Source of the DNA: Desulfobacterales bacterium
GTDB lineage: Bacteria; Desulfobacterota; Desulfobacteria; Desulfobacterales; JAHEIW01
Assembly: GCA_030066985.1 (NCBI GenBank)
Contig: JASJAN010000040.1
Span: 1-54,448 of the forward strand
Reading direction: 5' to 3'
DNA length: 54,448 nucleotides
Below the pieces are notes generated by a model. The model was not told where the DNA came from, did not search any database, and was given only the letters and a program-made list of their open reading frames with translations. Of the stretch, positions 27,299 to 36,686 are shown piece by piece (the stretch's first letter is position 1; each line of letters starts with the position of its first letter). The position numbers and the translations under genes were made by a program.

Positions 27299-28555
27299 AT
27301 GGGAACCACTACTGAAATGGTGATCATCGTGGGAGCCGGCATAGCCGGCCTGAGCTGTGCGCGGCGACTGCAAAAGGCCGGAATTCCTTTTCAAATTATC
27401 GAGGCTTCGGACCGTATCGGCGGACGTGTCAAGACCGATCAAATTGATGGATTCATACTGGACCACGGTTTTCAGGTCTTGCAGGATGCCTACCCCGAAG
27501 CCCGGCGGCAGTTGGATTATGAGGTCCTGGATTTGCGCCCATATGCACCCGGCGTCATTGTACGGGCCGACGGCCGATTTTATCGCCTGGCCGACCCTCG
27601 ACGCATGCCGCAATATGTAAAGGAGACCCTGCGGGCGCCGATTGGCACCTTTATGGATCGTCTAAAACTGGTACAATTAAGTCGTCGGGTCAGTCACGGG
27701 TCATTGGCGGATCTTTTCCAGCAGCCGGATATGCTGACGGACGATTTTCTGCGAACCAACGGCTTTACAGAAACCATGATCCAACGATTCTTCAAACCGT
27801 TTTTTAGCGGGGTGTGCCTGGATCCGCACATTCGCGTGTCCAGCAACTTCTTTCAATTTGTCTTTCGCATGTTTGTCAAAGGAGACGCCACCTTGCCGGC
27901 TGAAGGCATGGCGGCTATCCCCCGGCAGCTGGCTGCGGGAATTCCGGACGATTCGATCAGATTCGGTCAACGGGTGACATCGGTAGGCGAGAACCGGATC
28001 CGTCTTGAGTCCGGCGAGGAGTTGAAGACACGCGCTTTGGTTCTCGCCACTGACGGTCCTGAAACGGCGCGCTTGTTAGTAGCCGGTGAGACGATTGCCT
28101 CCCGCCCGGTGAGCTGTGTGTATTATGCTGCCGACAAACCGCCGATCAAAGAACCTTTTCTGGTGCTTAACGCTGACGGCCCCGGTCCGGTCCACAGCCT
28201 GAGTGTGCCCAGTTTGGTGGCGCCGACCTATGCGCCGCCGGGGCAGGCGCTAATATCGGTTGTGGTGCTCGGCAATTTAGATGTGGCGGACGCTGTTTTA
28301 GAAGGGCAGGTCAGAAAGCAGCTCTCCGGCTGGTACGGGGCAGCGGTTGATGGCTGGCGCTTGATTAAAATGTATCGAATCCAGCATGCATTGTCAGCTG
28401 AAGGGCCGCCGATGCACAATCCGATTTTACCTGTCGGCCAAATCAAGCGGGGCATTTATGTTTGCGGGGAGTATCGAAGCACACCGTCAATTCAGTGGGC
28501 CCTGGTGTCCGGCCGCCAGGCCGCCGAGACACTCATTGCGGATCTGAAACAATAG
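27299..28555 (+). CDS. FAD-dependent amine-oxidase/desaturase-like oxidoreductase
   Basis: A 418-residue flavoprotein with the N-terminal Rossmann motif VIIVGAGIAGLSCARRLQKAG, then EASDRIGGRVKTD, and a C-terminal GIYVCGEYRSTPSIQWALVSGRQAAETL that closes the FAD fold. This is the pattern of the monoamine oxidase / phytoene-desaturase-like family. The substrate is unknown. The ATG lacks a clear ribosome-binding site. It converges with the hydrolase gene that ends at 28590. Confidence 0.85.
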   Translation: MGTTTEMVIIVGAGIAGLSCARRLQKAGIPFQIIEASDRIGGRVKTDQIDGFILDHGFQVLQDAYPEARRQLDYEVLDLRPYAPGVIVRADGRFYRLADPRRMPQYVKETLRAPIGTFMDRLKLVQLSRRVSHGSLADLFQQPDMLTDDFLRTNGFTETMIQRFFKPFFSGVCLDPHIRVSSNFFQFVFRMFVKGDATLPAEGMAAIPRQLAAGIPDDSIRFGQRVTSVGENRIRLESGEELKTRALVLATDGPETARLLVAGETIASRPVSCVYYAADKPPIKEPFLVLNADGPGPVHSLSVPSLVAPTYAPPGQALISVVVLGNLDVADAVLEGQVRKQLSGWYGAAVDGWRLIKMYRIQHALSAEGPPMHNPILPVGQIKRGIYVCGEYRSTPSIQWALVSGRQAAETLIADLKQ

Positions 28556-28589
28556 GTTGGTGGTTGGGTGTATCGACGACCTGAAAGGC

Positions 28590-29456
28590 TTATTTGCTTA
28601 AGAATTTCAGAATATGGGCGTTAATGCTCTCCGGCTGATCCAAGATCAGGAGATGACCGGCGTCTGCAATGATTTCAAATGTTAGATCGGGCATTAATCG
28701 TTGCGCGCGTTCGATAGCCTTGCGGGGATTGTATATCTTTTCGGCATCACCGATTAACAATAGAGCGGGCAGATCGATCTGCTTGAGTTCCTGATCTGTA
28801 TACACGGTCGGATATATCATGGCCGGGCGACAATAGCGCGTGACTTCCTCCATCAGATGAACAAAGGTCTCTTCCAGCACCGTTTGTTTGGCGGCCGCTG
28901 CCTTTAACATCGACCTTGCGGGGGGATGAATCCTGAACTCACCCAGAAAAAATACGAGTTTCGTTATGAAACCCAGGGGGCGGTAGGATGCCGCCGGGGC
29001 CAGCAATACGATTTTGCGCAGCCGCTGCGGAAAGGCCTGCGCCATATTCAGCGTTAACCAGCCCCCGTAGGAATGCCCCAGCAGATCTCCTCTTTCAATG
29101 TTTAACCCGTCAAACACCTCTTTTAGCCATATTGCATAATCTGCCCGCTTATCCAGTAGTCGCTCCGCCACGCTTTTGCCGGCGTCCCCGATCATATCGA
29201 CCGCGTAAACCCGATGATGGGCGCTTAACTGAGCAATGTTGGCGAACCAGACGGTTGAGCTCAAACCGGCGGCATGCAACAGCACCAGCGGATACCCATC
29301 CTCAGAACCACTGGCATTGATATGGGTAGAGCCATAGCTTGTTTTGACGTCAATGGCATCATGGGGCACTTTCCACAGCGAAAACATGGCCTCGTAGGCC
29401 GCCAGATATTGTTCGCGACCCTCCACAGTTGAAAAAATAGGTAGTTTCCTTTTCAT
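28590..29456 (-). CDS. Alpha/beta hydrolase, paralogue 1 of the cluster
   Basis: A 288-residue alpha/beta hydrolase. The nucleophile elbow is LLGHSYGGWLT, the early strand is PLVLLHAAGLSS, and the catalytic histidine lies in DAGHLLILD. The opening FSTVEGREQYLAAYEAMFSLW resembles that of the third hydrolase (30545-31438), so these two are close paralogues. No signal peptide. Last gene of the LAL-regulator block; it follows the second hydrolase by 18 bp. Confidence 0.86.
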   Translation of the reverse strand: MKRKLPIFSTVEGREQYLAAYEAMFSLWKVPHDAIDVKTSYGSTHINASGSEDGYPLVLLHAAGLSSTVWFANIAQLSAHHRVYAVDMIGDAGKSVAERLLDKRADYAIWLKEVFDGLNIERGDLLGHSYGGWLTLNMAQAFPQRLRKIVLLAPAASYRPLGFITKLVFFLGEFRIHPPARSMLKAAAAKQTVLEETFVHLMEEVTRYCRPAMIYPTVYTDQELKQIDLPALLLIGDAEKIYNPRKAIERAQRLMPDLTFEIIADAGHLLILDQPESINAHILKFLSK

Positions 29457-29474
29457 CGTCGCACCGAATCCTTT

Positions 29475-30413
29475 TCATAAATGTTTTTTTAAAAAGCCGG
29501 CAATAGCGTCTCGACATTGTTGGTGAATTCCAATTACAAAATGCCCGCCGCTTGGGAATGTGATCAGCTCGGAATCGTGTATGCGCGCATGCGCGTAGGT
29601 TGCAAAATCATAATCATTCAGGCGGTCATCCAATGCATGTAAAATCAATGTCGGAAGATTGATTCTATCAAGATCATATTGCTTGTTCGAAATCGTTGCT
29701 TTTTGATCATTTCTTATTCCCGGGTATCTTTGGCTGGCGGGATGAAATATCTGCAGCACTTCTTCTACCCATTTCTTTTCATCATGGTTTAAGGTTTTGA
29801 GAACAGCTGGATCGACCCCAAATTTTTTAATGAGAAAATTTTTAACGGTATGAGATACAGCCCAATAAATGAAATCGAACCGAAAAAGGCTATTATAAAA
29901 CCAATCCGATATGGGACGTTTTGGTGTTGTTTTACTTATGGCCGACTGGAGTACCAACGCAGCGCAGCGGTCTGGGTGGCGCAAAGTAAACAACAGCGCT
30001 GAAGGGCCCCCGATAGATAACCCAATAATGGCGGCTTTTTCAATCTGCAGATAATCCAGCAGGGCTGCATAAGCATCTGCCTGGGCTTCAAAGGATGCAT
30101 CCGGCGGTATCGGCGTTCGTAGATATCCAAAACGTGATGGACAAATCCAGAAAAAATCTTCCCCGATCAGTCGCGCAAATAAAAGGCCCATATCATGCCC
30201 GCCGCCGGCACCATGGACAAATAGCACCGGCAGACCCTCCCCGGTGGTTGAATATTCGATGCGTCCTCGCGCGGTCTCAACCACCTGGCTTTCTTCTAAA
30301 ATTCGTTTTCTAGCGGTCGATACTTCCGCTTGAAATTGTTTGATCGATAAACCATCGGCGGAAAAAACAGTTCCGCTAGCTGGCAATGGCATTAACGCTT
30401 TTTTTAGTTTCAC
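29475..30413 (-). CDS. Alpha/beta hydrolase, paralogue 2 of the cluster
   Basis: A 312-residue alpha/beta hydrolase with elbow GLSIGGPSALLF, VLFVHGAGGGHDMG for the oxyanion region, and the histidine in GGHFVIG. It is more distant from the other two. The start is GTG 30413, preceded by GGAGG five bases upstream; the listed longer frame from 30470 has no such site. It has an N-terminal helical extension before the core. Confidence 0.86.
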   Translation of the reverse strand: MKLKKALMPLPASGTVFSADGLSIKQFQAEVSTARKRILEESQVVETARGRIEYSTTGEGLPVLFVHGAGGGHDMGLLFARLIGEDFFWICPSRFGYLRTPIPPDASFEAQADAYAALLDYLQIEKAAIIGLSIGGPSALLFTLRHPDRCAALVLQSAISKTTPKRPISDWFYNSLFRFDFIYWAVSHTVKNFLIKKFGVDPAVLKTLNHDEKKWVEEVLQIFHPASQRYPGIRNDQKATISNKQYDLDRINLPTLILHALDDRLNDYDFATYAHARIHDSELITFPSGGHFVIGIHQQCRDAIAGFLKKHL

Positions 30414-30544
30414 TCTGACCTCCGTATATAAAGCCTGGTTTACCTCACGTCCGGCCGACATAAAAACCATCTTCAGCCTCTACGAGACGTGCAATTGCAT
30501 GTGGTTCTTTTTTTGGAAAAGCAGAAACGGTTGGTTATTATGTG

Positions 30545-31438
30545 TCACCGTTCTCTCAAGAACTCGAGAATTTTTTTATTCACCATTTCCGGATGCACAA
30601 ATGTGAGGTCGTGACCGGCATCGGGAATAACCTCTGTTTTTATCTGGGGTGCCATCTTATGAAGGCGCTGGATGGCTTTGCCGGCAGAATAGATTTTTTC
30701 GTGCTCACCGACCAAATAAAGTGTGGGTACGTTGATGTTCATTAGATCCGCATCGTCTAAAACCGTCGGACGAATCAACCGGATGGTTTTAAAGCACCGC
30801 ATACGCACAACTATTGCGTCCACCTCTTCTTCTAACATGATGCGGCTATCTTCATCTTTTTTCACTAAATCTTCCAGCAGCCAGAATAAAAAACGTTTGG
30901 TGAAGTAGCGATGGGGCAAAAAGCAAAGTACAGCCCGCAAGATCCACTCTAACCGTATGGGTAACACAGTGCCGGCCGGCGCCACCAACACCATTTTAGC
31001 GAGTCGCCCGGGAAAGCGGAGTGCGTACTGGCTCGTCAACCAGCCACCGTAAGACAGGCCCATAAGTTTGATATGGTTTCCCAGCCCCAGCGCACTGAAC
31101 AACTCATCAAGCCATTGCACATAGTCATCCGGGTTCTTTATGACTTGGGTGTATATACTGCGACTGTAGTCATAAATATTATCTACCGCAAAGACGCTAT
31201 ACCGTCTGGATAGCGCCTCAATGTTGGGAATCCATTGTAACGAATCGCCACCGGCGCCATGCAAGAGCACCAGTGGTGAGGCGCCGGCTGGTCCGCTCAG
31301 GCGCACAAATGTCTGGCCGTAAGCCGTATCCACGAACTGGGTCCGCGAATCGACCGGCCACTTCTTAACCCTCTCATCATATAACGCAAGATACTCTTTT
31401 TTAGCGGCCTTTGATCGAAAAGGGTGGTATGCTGTCAT
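30545..31438 (-). CDS. Alpha/beta hydrolase, paralogue 3 of the cluster
   Basis: A 297-residue alpha/beta hydrolase with LVLLHGAGGDSLQW, nucleophile elbow MGLSYGGWLTS, and the histidine in DAGHDLTFVH. The start at 31438 is supported by AGAGGA upstream. The longer reading (20 more residues) lacks one. The closest relative in the window is 28590-29456 (same FxSxxxKKEYLALYD-like opening and same GWLT after the elbow). Confidence 0.86.
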   Translation of the reverse strand: MTAYHPFRSKAAKKEYLALYDERVKKWPVDSRTQFVDTAYGQTFVRLSGPAGASPLVLLHGAGGDSLQWIPNIEALSRRYSVFAVDNIYDYSRSIYTQVIKNPDDYVQWLDELFSALGLGNHIKLMGLSYGGWLTSQYALRFPGRLAKMVLVAPAGTVLPIRLEWILRAVLCFLPHRYFTKRFLFWLLEDLVKKDEDSRIMLEEEVDAIVVRMRCFKTIRLIRPTVLDDADLMNINVPTLYLVGEHEKIYSAGKAIQRLHKMAPQIKTEVIPDAGHDLTFVHPEMVNKKILEFLRER

Positions 31439-31600
31439 TTCATATCCTCTGGTTGCGATCGAACAAATCTTAACCATGCTGAATTGTTTTCCTGACAAAA
31501 CCAGCTTACAAGCAGAAAAGTCAATATCAATCTGATACAGTTCCGTGCTTGAGTGATATCAATAACAATGAACGGCCGGGCCGACTGGCTATCCCCATTG

Positions 31601-32752
31601 TTATATCTTGGCTTCAATAATCCGCATTGTCATCTCAAATGAATCATCTTCGGGATCTTCCCAGTTGTGATTCTTATTGTAACGCTGCACGATGACGAGT
31701 TTTAAATCCGGTATAACCACCAAGACATAGTCATCCGCTCCGATATGATAGTAACCCGAATAGCCGATCATCTGCCCTAGATCCGAATCCTTTGGAATAA
31801 TCTTCCACAAATACCCATAGCCCAGACCGTCTGTATCCGGAATCGTCGAATACGCCATGGTGCTATCATCTATCCAATATTCTTGAATGATCCGCGAGCC
31901 ATTCCAACGACCATTTTTCTGGTATAGCACACCGAATTTGGCCAGGTCTCTGGGACTCATCTTGAAATGATATGCCGGATGCAAGGATTTATTCCATTGA
32001 TATTGGTAAGAACAGTTGTTGAAGTCATAATCCACCATTTCCACGCCATTGGCGATTTCCGTTTTAAAAGCCATACATATAGCTTCACCGGTCTCCTGCT
32101 CAAAAATGGTTCCCAGCGTATTAACGTCCCATTGGTTATGATAAAAGAACGAATTCGGGGCATGGCTTCCTCTATCAGGTCTATAATCGACCATCGCCGG
32201 GTCTTCATCTGCGGCTTTATGGTAAACTCCCGAGCGCGACATCAATAGATGCTCCACTCTGGCTTGTTTTTCAGCATGGGTCAGACCCGGCGGGATGTCG
32301 GCGATATGCAAATCCGCCAGGGTGGCATTAAGGTTGATATTGCCCCGGGCATCGTGAATGCCATAGATCGCATTTAAAAATACTTCTCCGATCGAATCGA
32401 CCGCATAATTTTTGTGAATATTGCCCCGGGAAAAAAAGATTTTACCGTCATGCAGTGCCATGGCGGCCTGACATCTCGTCTGAATGGCAAATTCATGTGC
32501 GTCCTGCAATTCGGCAGAAGACCAGCCTGCGTCTTCCGGTGCAATCCATTCCAGAGCCGGATCTTTTGCGGGCAGATTAACTGTGCCACCATTAACTTCA
32601 CCTTTAATTTCACTATCTGCCGAGCAGCCCATTGCAAAACCGATCAATACACAAATTATTAGGATAAGCAGTAATTTGACCGACATTAAATTGATGAAAC
32701 GTTTGATCGTAAACATTTTTAACCCCCCTGATGTTGTTTTGAATAATTTCAT
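31601..32752 (-). CDS. Beta-lactamase-fold lipoprotein with a degenerate SxxK motif
   Basis: A 383-residue serine-hydrolase-fold protein. The signal peptide has lipobox FAMGC (C43). Motif 2 (Y204-H-N206) and the C-terminal HIG are present. The first motif should be SxxK, but it reads S120-I-G-E123, with glutamate in place of the catalytic lysine. The codon is GAA, one base from AAA. This may make it a non-catalytic binder, or reflect a sequence error. Two starts are possible: 32752 (AAGGAGG) and 32716 (GGGGGG). It is part of the block with three alpha/beta hydrolases. Confidence 0.85.
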   Translation of the reverse strand: MKLFKTTSGGLKMFTIKRFINLMSVKLLLILIICVLIGFAMGCSADSEIKGEVNGGTVNLPAKDPALEWIAPEDAGWSSAELQDAHEFAIQTRCQAAMALHDGKIFFSRGNIHKNYAVDSIGEVFLNAIYGIHDARGNINLNATLADLHIADIPPGLTHAEKQARVEHLLMSRSGVYHKAADEDPAMVDYRPDRGSHAPNSFFYHNQWDVNTLGTIFEQETGEAICMAFKTEIANGVEMVDYDFNNCSYQYQWNKSLHPAYHFKMSPRDLAKFGVLYQKNGRWNGSRIIQEYWIDDSTMAYSTIPDTDGLGYGYLWKIIPKDSDLGQMIGYSGYYHIGADDYVLVVIPDLKLVIVQRYNKNHNWEDPEDDSFEMTMRIIEAKI

Positions 32753-32785
32753 TTTGCCTCCTTGATTGATGAAAGTTTTTGGAAT

Positions 32786-33031
32786 CTATCCCTTTTCCAG
32801 TTGAACCGGTTCGATGCATTCGATCGACAGCAGCGCTATATTCAGGTCGTGTATGCGGTTTAGCAGCCCATGTAATGCGGCCTGATCCGCCACCGAACCG
32901 ATCAGAATCGTGTCGTCTGCCTCCGTGGAAATGACCATCTGCTCAAACCAATCTGACCATTTGGGGTCGAGGTGGCCTTTCAATCTGATCCGGTAATTTG
33001 TTGGGCCATGAAATTTATGTGGATTTGTCAT
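32786..33031 (-). CDS. 81-residue conserved-looking protein next to a LAL regulator
   Basis: ATG 33031 has AGGAGGAA a few bases upstream. The protein is small, soluble and charged, with a pattern NYRIRLKGHLDPKWSDWFE and later DQAALHGLLNRIHDLNIALL. I recall similar small proteins near LuxR-type regulators, but there is no named domain. It could be a small accessory subunit or a regulator of the downstream hydrolases. It is 33 bp upstream of the lipoprotein gene. Confidence 0.8.
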   Translation of the reverse strand: MTNPHKFHGPTNYRIRLKGHLDPKWSDWFEQMVISTEADDTILIGSVADQAALHGLLNRIHDLNIALLSIECIEPVQLEKG

Positions 33032-33091
33032 GAAAATTCCTCCTGTTGGCCTGCGTTTTGGACTCAGATCCGGTAAAATTGAGTGAACGGT

Positions 33092-33182
33092 TCAGAAATT
33101 TCTGAGGTCGTCCGGTAGAAATATAGGAAATCAGAGGGGTGCGGTCATCACACTAAGGGGTGATTTTGAGGGGTGATTTTGA
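33092..33182 (-). promoter_or_regulatory. Candidate LAL/MalT-like operator and promoter of the hydrolase block
   Basis: On the plus strand, three GGGGTG hexamers in the same orientation start at 33136, 33157 and 33170; the last two sit in a perfect tandem of the 13-mer GGGGTGATTTTGA. The MalT box core is GGGGATGAGG-like. On the minus strand TATATT (33125-33120) is a good -10 with no good -35, as expected for an activator-dependent promoter. A 14-bp palindrome, TCAGAAATTTCTGA, lies at 33092-33105 in the leader. Confidence 0.5.
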
Positions 33183-33323
33183 ACCTATCTTAAAAATGTG
33201 TCTAAGCGCCCAGGGCTGCGTTGTACCGCGAATTGAAATACTCACGTACTCTGTGTACGCTCTGTTTTCAATTCACGGAAAGCCTTGCCCTGAACGCTGA
33301 TCCACTATTTTTAATATAGGTTC
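33181..33323. repeat. Palindromic element, copy A (143 bp)
   Basis: Terminal inverted repeats GAACCTATCTTAAAAAT and ATTTTTAATATAGGTTC frame nested arms GAATTGAAA / TTTTCAATTC and a tip, TACTCACGTACTCTGTGTAC. It shares the architecture with the copies at 39173 (inverted orientation) and 51252, and the ends with 46316. It starts at the last base pairs of the GGGGTGATTTTGA tandem. No gene inside. Confidence 0.85.
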
Positions 33324-33411
33324 TAAATTAGTCAGAAATGCAAATTGAAGGATCAGGTGCAGGATTGAAGATGATCTATACGCGCCGAGAGCTATATCAG
33401 GTTTTGCATAC

Positions 33412-33474
33412 TCGGTTTATGAATCGGTTTTCGCCTTGCCCTCGAACGTTATCTACAATTTTTGAGATAGTTTT
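33412..33474. repeat. Palindromic element, right half only (copy D)
   Basis: TGAATCGGTTTT is followed by CGCCTTGCCCTCGAACG and ends with TTTTTGAGATAG-TTTTTT, matching the right half of the copy at 51252. The left half is not recognisable. The rest of the 33324-33578 gap has no gene. Confidence 0.7.
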
Positions 33475-33578
33475 TTAATAGAATCAGGTTTTCATTATTT
33501 TTATGTAAGTTCAGGTTTTAAATAGGGCGGGGAAGTTGTCAGCGTGTGGGATTGATTTAAATTATTGCGCGCCGGGCG

Positions 33579-36284
33579 CTATATAAGTCCCAGCTCTTTG
33601 GCGCGGGTGACGGCTTTGATACGGCTGTTAACATCTAATTTGCTGTTGATGCTCTTGGTGTGGGTCTTTACGGTGTTTAAAGAAATGAAAAGTTTGTTTG
33701 CGATTTCGCGGTTTGATAAGCCGGCTGCAATAAGCTGTAAAACTTCCATTTCACGTTCGCTGATCGGGTCCATCAGACCTTCGATTTTCGGTGGGGTGGC
33801 TGTTTTAAAGGCTGTGAGGATTTTTTTGGCGTAGGATAAAGAAAAACCGGCCTGGCGAAGTTCATGATTCCGCTTTTTGACCGCAACCAGTTTTTCCAGC
33901 AAATCAGCTACGGGCTTTCCTTTGCTGACAAAGATCATTGTTAATCCACCGGGTTCAGCCAGCGCTAATGCGGATTGCAGCTCAGCCATTGCCGAGGCGG
34001 TTTCAGCCTTTAGTAGAAAGATCGTTAACCTGCACAACCGCATCTCGATCATCATATACACGTGATCACCGGCCTTGGCCGTTTCAATTAAACGCTGAAG
34101 CAAGTGATCCGCCTCATCCAGCCTATTTTGAGCGATCAGAATATGAGCCAAGGTCAGATATTCCAGCTGATACAGGTTGCTTATCTTATCATCAATGCTC
34201 AATCCTTTTTCCTGAGCCCAGTTTATAGCCGCATTCAGGTCGCCGGTCGCCAACCAGACAAACACCTTGAAAGCACCAAGGGGGCTGGTAATCCAGGGGG
34301 GCAGTGCAAAATTACCCGCACGCGCAGTTATTTCATCCATCAGTTTTAACGCACCGGCAATATCCATCCGATACATTAATGCTCGCACTAAACCAATCTG
34401 GCAGCTTGCCAGAATGACCGGATCGCGTCCCAGTTCACTCAGTTCGATGCCTTTGCTGATCAGACGCATGCCTTCTTCAAAATCGTTCCATTCACATAAA
34501 ATGCTGCCCAAACTTCCATACAGGGAGCCAGCAATTCCGGTTTGTTCGATGCCATTCTCTATCGCCAGATCCAGCAACTGGCGGTTAAGAGCTTCGGCCT
34601 CTTTTAATTGGCAGCGTCTAAACATGATTGATCCCAGACAACTGCCGGCGAAGATATGATAGTAGACATTGCCGGCGGTTTTGCTAATCTTCATCGCCTC
34701 GACAAAAGCCTGCTGCTGTTCGGCCAACGTGCCTGTTATATTGCCCATTCCCAATGTCGTGGCGGCCACACTTCGCCAGTTTAAATCTTCTGGGGGGAGC
34801 AGCTTCAATGCCTGCTTTGAGAAAGTGACGGCTCTCAAGAGATCACCTGTTCGCGTTAACATGTACGCGCGAATCACCGCAATCCTTCCCAACAATCCAT
34901 CCCTTTCTGAATCGCTGTCCGAAATGGACTCTATCGTTTGTTCGGCTGCTTGCAGTCTCTTTTCAGCATCATCCATGTATCCACTTTTAAACAATTCCCG
35001 GGCATAAAAGATACAAAGCTTTGGATGCGCGTCGATTTGTTCATCCGGCAGCTTTTTAAACCATCTTAAGAGTTGGCTTTCGCGGGCACGATCCCAATCG
35101 ATTTCTGCAATTTCTTCTATCAAAAGCGCTGCGCTTATATAATCTTGAGCCAAAAACGCGTGATCCACCGCTTCGTTCTTAAAACCATTTTCTGCATACC
35201 ACTGGCTTGCCCGGCGATGCAGTTCAGGGACCCGATCCTCCTGCTTCATGGGCAATCGCTGTTCGAGTAAATCACCAAACAAATGATGGTAGCGATACCA
35301 GCTGCGTTCATCGTCGAGTGGTATAACAAACAGATTGGCTTTTTCCAGGGTGTTCAATACCTGTGTGCTGTTTTCCTGATCGGTAACGGCATCGCAGAGC
35401 GGGCCGCACAGACGCCCTAAGATAGACGTTTGCAGCAGGAAATTACGGAGATGCTCGGGCTGACGGCTCAGCACCTCTTCGGTGAGATAGTCGGCAATAT
35501 AGCGATTGTCGCCTTTAAAGCCTTTGATGAAATCGGATGGATCCTTGCGTCCTTGCAGCGACAGAGCAGCCAGCTGCAGACCAGCAGCCCATCCTTCGGT
35601 GCGGGTTTCCAGCAATTGGATATCCGGGGCGGAAAGCTGTACATTTAAACTTTGATTCAAAAGGCTGGCGGTTTCATCGACAGTGAAACTCAGATCAACG
35701 GCACGCAGCTCGGTCAGCAGGTTTTGACCACGCACCCGCGCCAGTGGCAAAGGTGGGTCCGATCGGGTGGCGATGATCAGATGCATCTGCTCGGGCAGGT
35801 TTTCGAGCAAAAACGCAATTAAATCATGAATTGGTTTGGCGTCGACCAGATGATAATCATCCAGAACCAGCGCAAGGTCTAGCGAAATTTGGCTTAAATC
35901 ATTGAGCAGACTTATCAAAATGGATTCGATCGGCGGTGGCTGCGGTGAGTTGATCATCGTCAGGGCCGCCTTGCCGGCAGCGGCCTCCAGGCTCTGAAGC
36001 CCAAGGATGACATAGGTCAGAAAATGCAAGGGTTCATTATCAGCTTTGTCCACTGAGAACCATGCGGCCGGTATTTTGTGGGAGTGGATCCAGTCGACCA
36101 AGAGGGTGGTTTTGCCGAAACCGGCTGGAGCAGATATGAGGGCAAGCTTACGTTCAAACCCCTCATCCATCCGCTTGACCAGGCGCGGTCGCGAAATCCA
36201 GTTTGGCCTCAGTGGAGGAACGCACAGTTTTGTTCGTAACGGCGTCAGTTGACTGTTACCAGTAAATTCAGGCTTCATCCGCAA
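33579..36284 (-). CDS. LAL-type (MalT-like) LuxR-family transcriptional activator
   Basis: A 901-residue large ATP-binding LuxR regulator. Walker A is APAGFGKTT (53-60) and Walker B is VLDDYH. A long helical/TPR-like middle follows. The C-terminal LuxR helix-turn-helix reads SEREMEVLQLIAAGLSNREI to SLNTVKTHTKSINSKL. It is related to MalT, which senses an effector through the central region and activates transcription with ATP. The TTG at 36284 has AGGAG upstream; ATG 36278 is the alternative. The gene block that follows it on the same strand is a likely target. Confidence 0.9.
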   Translation of the reverse strand: MRMKPEFTGNSQLTPLRTKLCVPPLRPNWISRPRLVKRMDEGFERKLALISAPAGFGKTTLLVDWIHSHKIPAAWFSVDKADNEPLHFLTYVILGLQSLEAAAGKAALTMINSPQPPPIESILISLLNDLSQISLDLALVLDDYHLVDAKPIHDLIAFLLENLPEQMHLIIATRSDPPLPLARVRGQNLLTELRAVDLSFTVDETASLLNQSLNVQLSAPDIQLLETRTEGWAAGLQLAALSLQGRKDPSDFIKGFKGDNRYIADYLTEEVLSRQPEHLRNFLLQTSILGRLCGPLCDAVTDQENSTQVLNTLEKANLFVIPLDDERSWYRYHHLFGDLLEQRLPMKQEDRVPELHRRASQWYAENGFKNEAVDHAFLAQDYISAALLIEEIAEIDWDRARESQLLRWFKKLPDEQIDAHPKLCIFYARELFKSGYMDDAEKRLQAAEQTIESISDSDSERDGLLGRIAVIRAYMLTRTGDLLRAVTFSKQALKLLPPEDLNWRSVAATTLGMGNITGTLAEQQQAFVEAMKISKTAGNVYYHIFAGSCLGSIMFRRCQLKEAEALNRQLLDLAIENGIEQTGIAGSLYGSLGSILCEWNDFEEGMRLISKGIELSELGRDPVILASCQIGLVRALMYRMDIAGALKLMDEITARAGNFALPPWITSPLGAFKVFVWLATGDLNAAINWAQEKGLSIDDKISNLYQLEYLTLAHILIAQNRLDEADHLLQRLIETAKAGDHVYMMIEMRLCRLTIFLLKAETASAMAELQSALALAEPGGLTMIFVSKGKPVADLLEKLVAVKKRNHELRQAGFSLSYAKKILTAFKTATPPKIEGLMDPISEREMEVLQLIAAGLSNREIANKLFISLNTVKTHTKSINSKLDVNSRIKAVTRAKELGLI

Positions 36285-36686
36285 TCACAACTCCTACACG
36301 AAATTGCATTCGGTGATTTTTCGGATCTGATGCATTTTGGGCTCTCATCTCCCGTCTGATCTCCTAACTGCCGTATCATGCTTTTGTGAGTTAATAGCGC
36401 TGCAGAAATTGATGCGTCAAAGGATCACAACTATCAGATGAGCGACAACATTCGATTCAGAGTGAGAAGCCGTGCTTCATATTTGATGGAGTAGGAAAAT
36501 CAGGCAGTATGTATGCGTTTATAGTCAAATCGACGGGTTCCCGTCAATCATAATTAAATGCACACGCAATTATTGATCTCTTGAAGATATCAGACCAGAT
36601 AACCGGTGAGATGAAAATCTTATTTTACGGAGATGGGGGATCTAATGTAGTAAGGTTTTAAAATTGATTCTGAAGTTGAGTGCTAA
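36285..36686. other. 402-bp gap between the LAL regulator and the Lon-like protease gene
   Basis: No gene, RNA or larger repeat was recognised. A small perfect hairpin, GACGGG-TT-CCCGTC, lies at 36532-36545. The region upstream of the LAL start (36285-36400) presumably carries its promoter, but no convincing -35/-10 pair was found. Confidence 0.6.
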
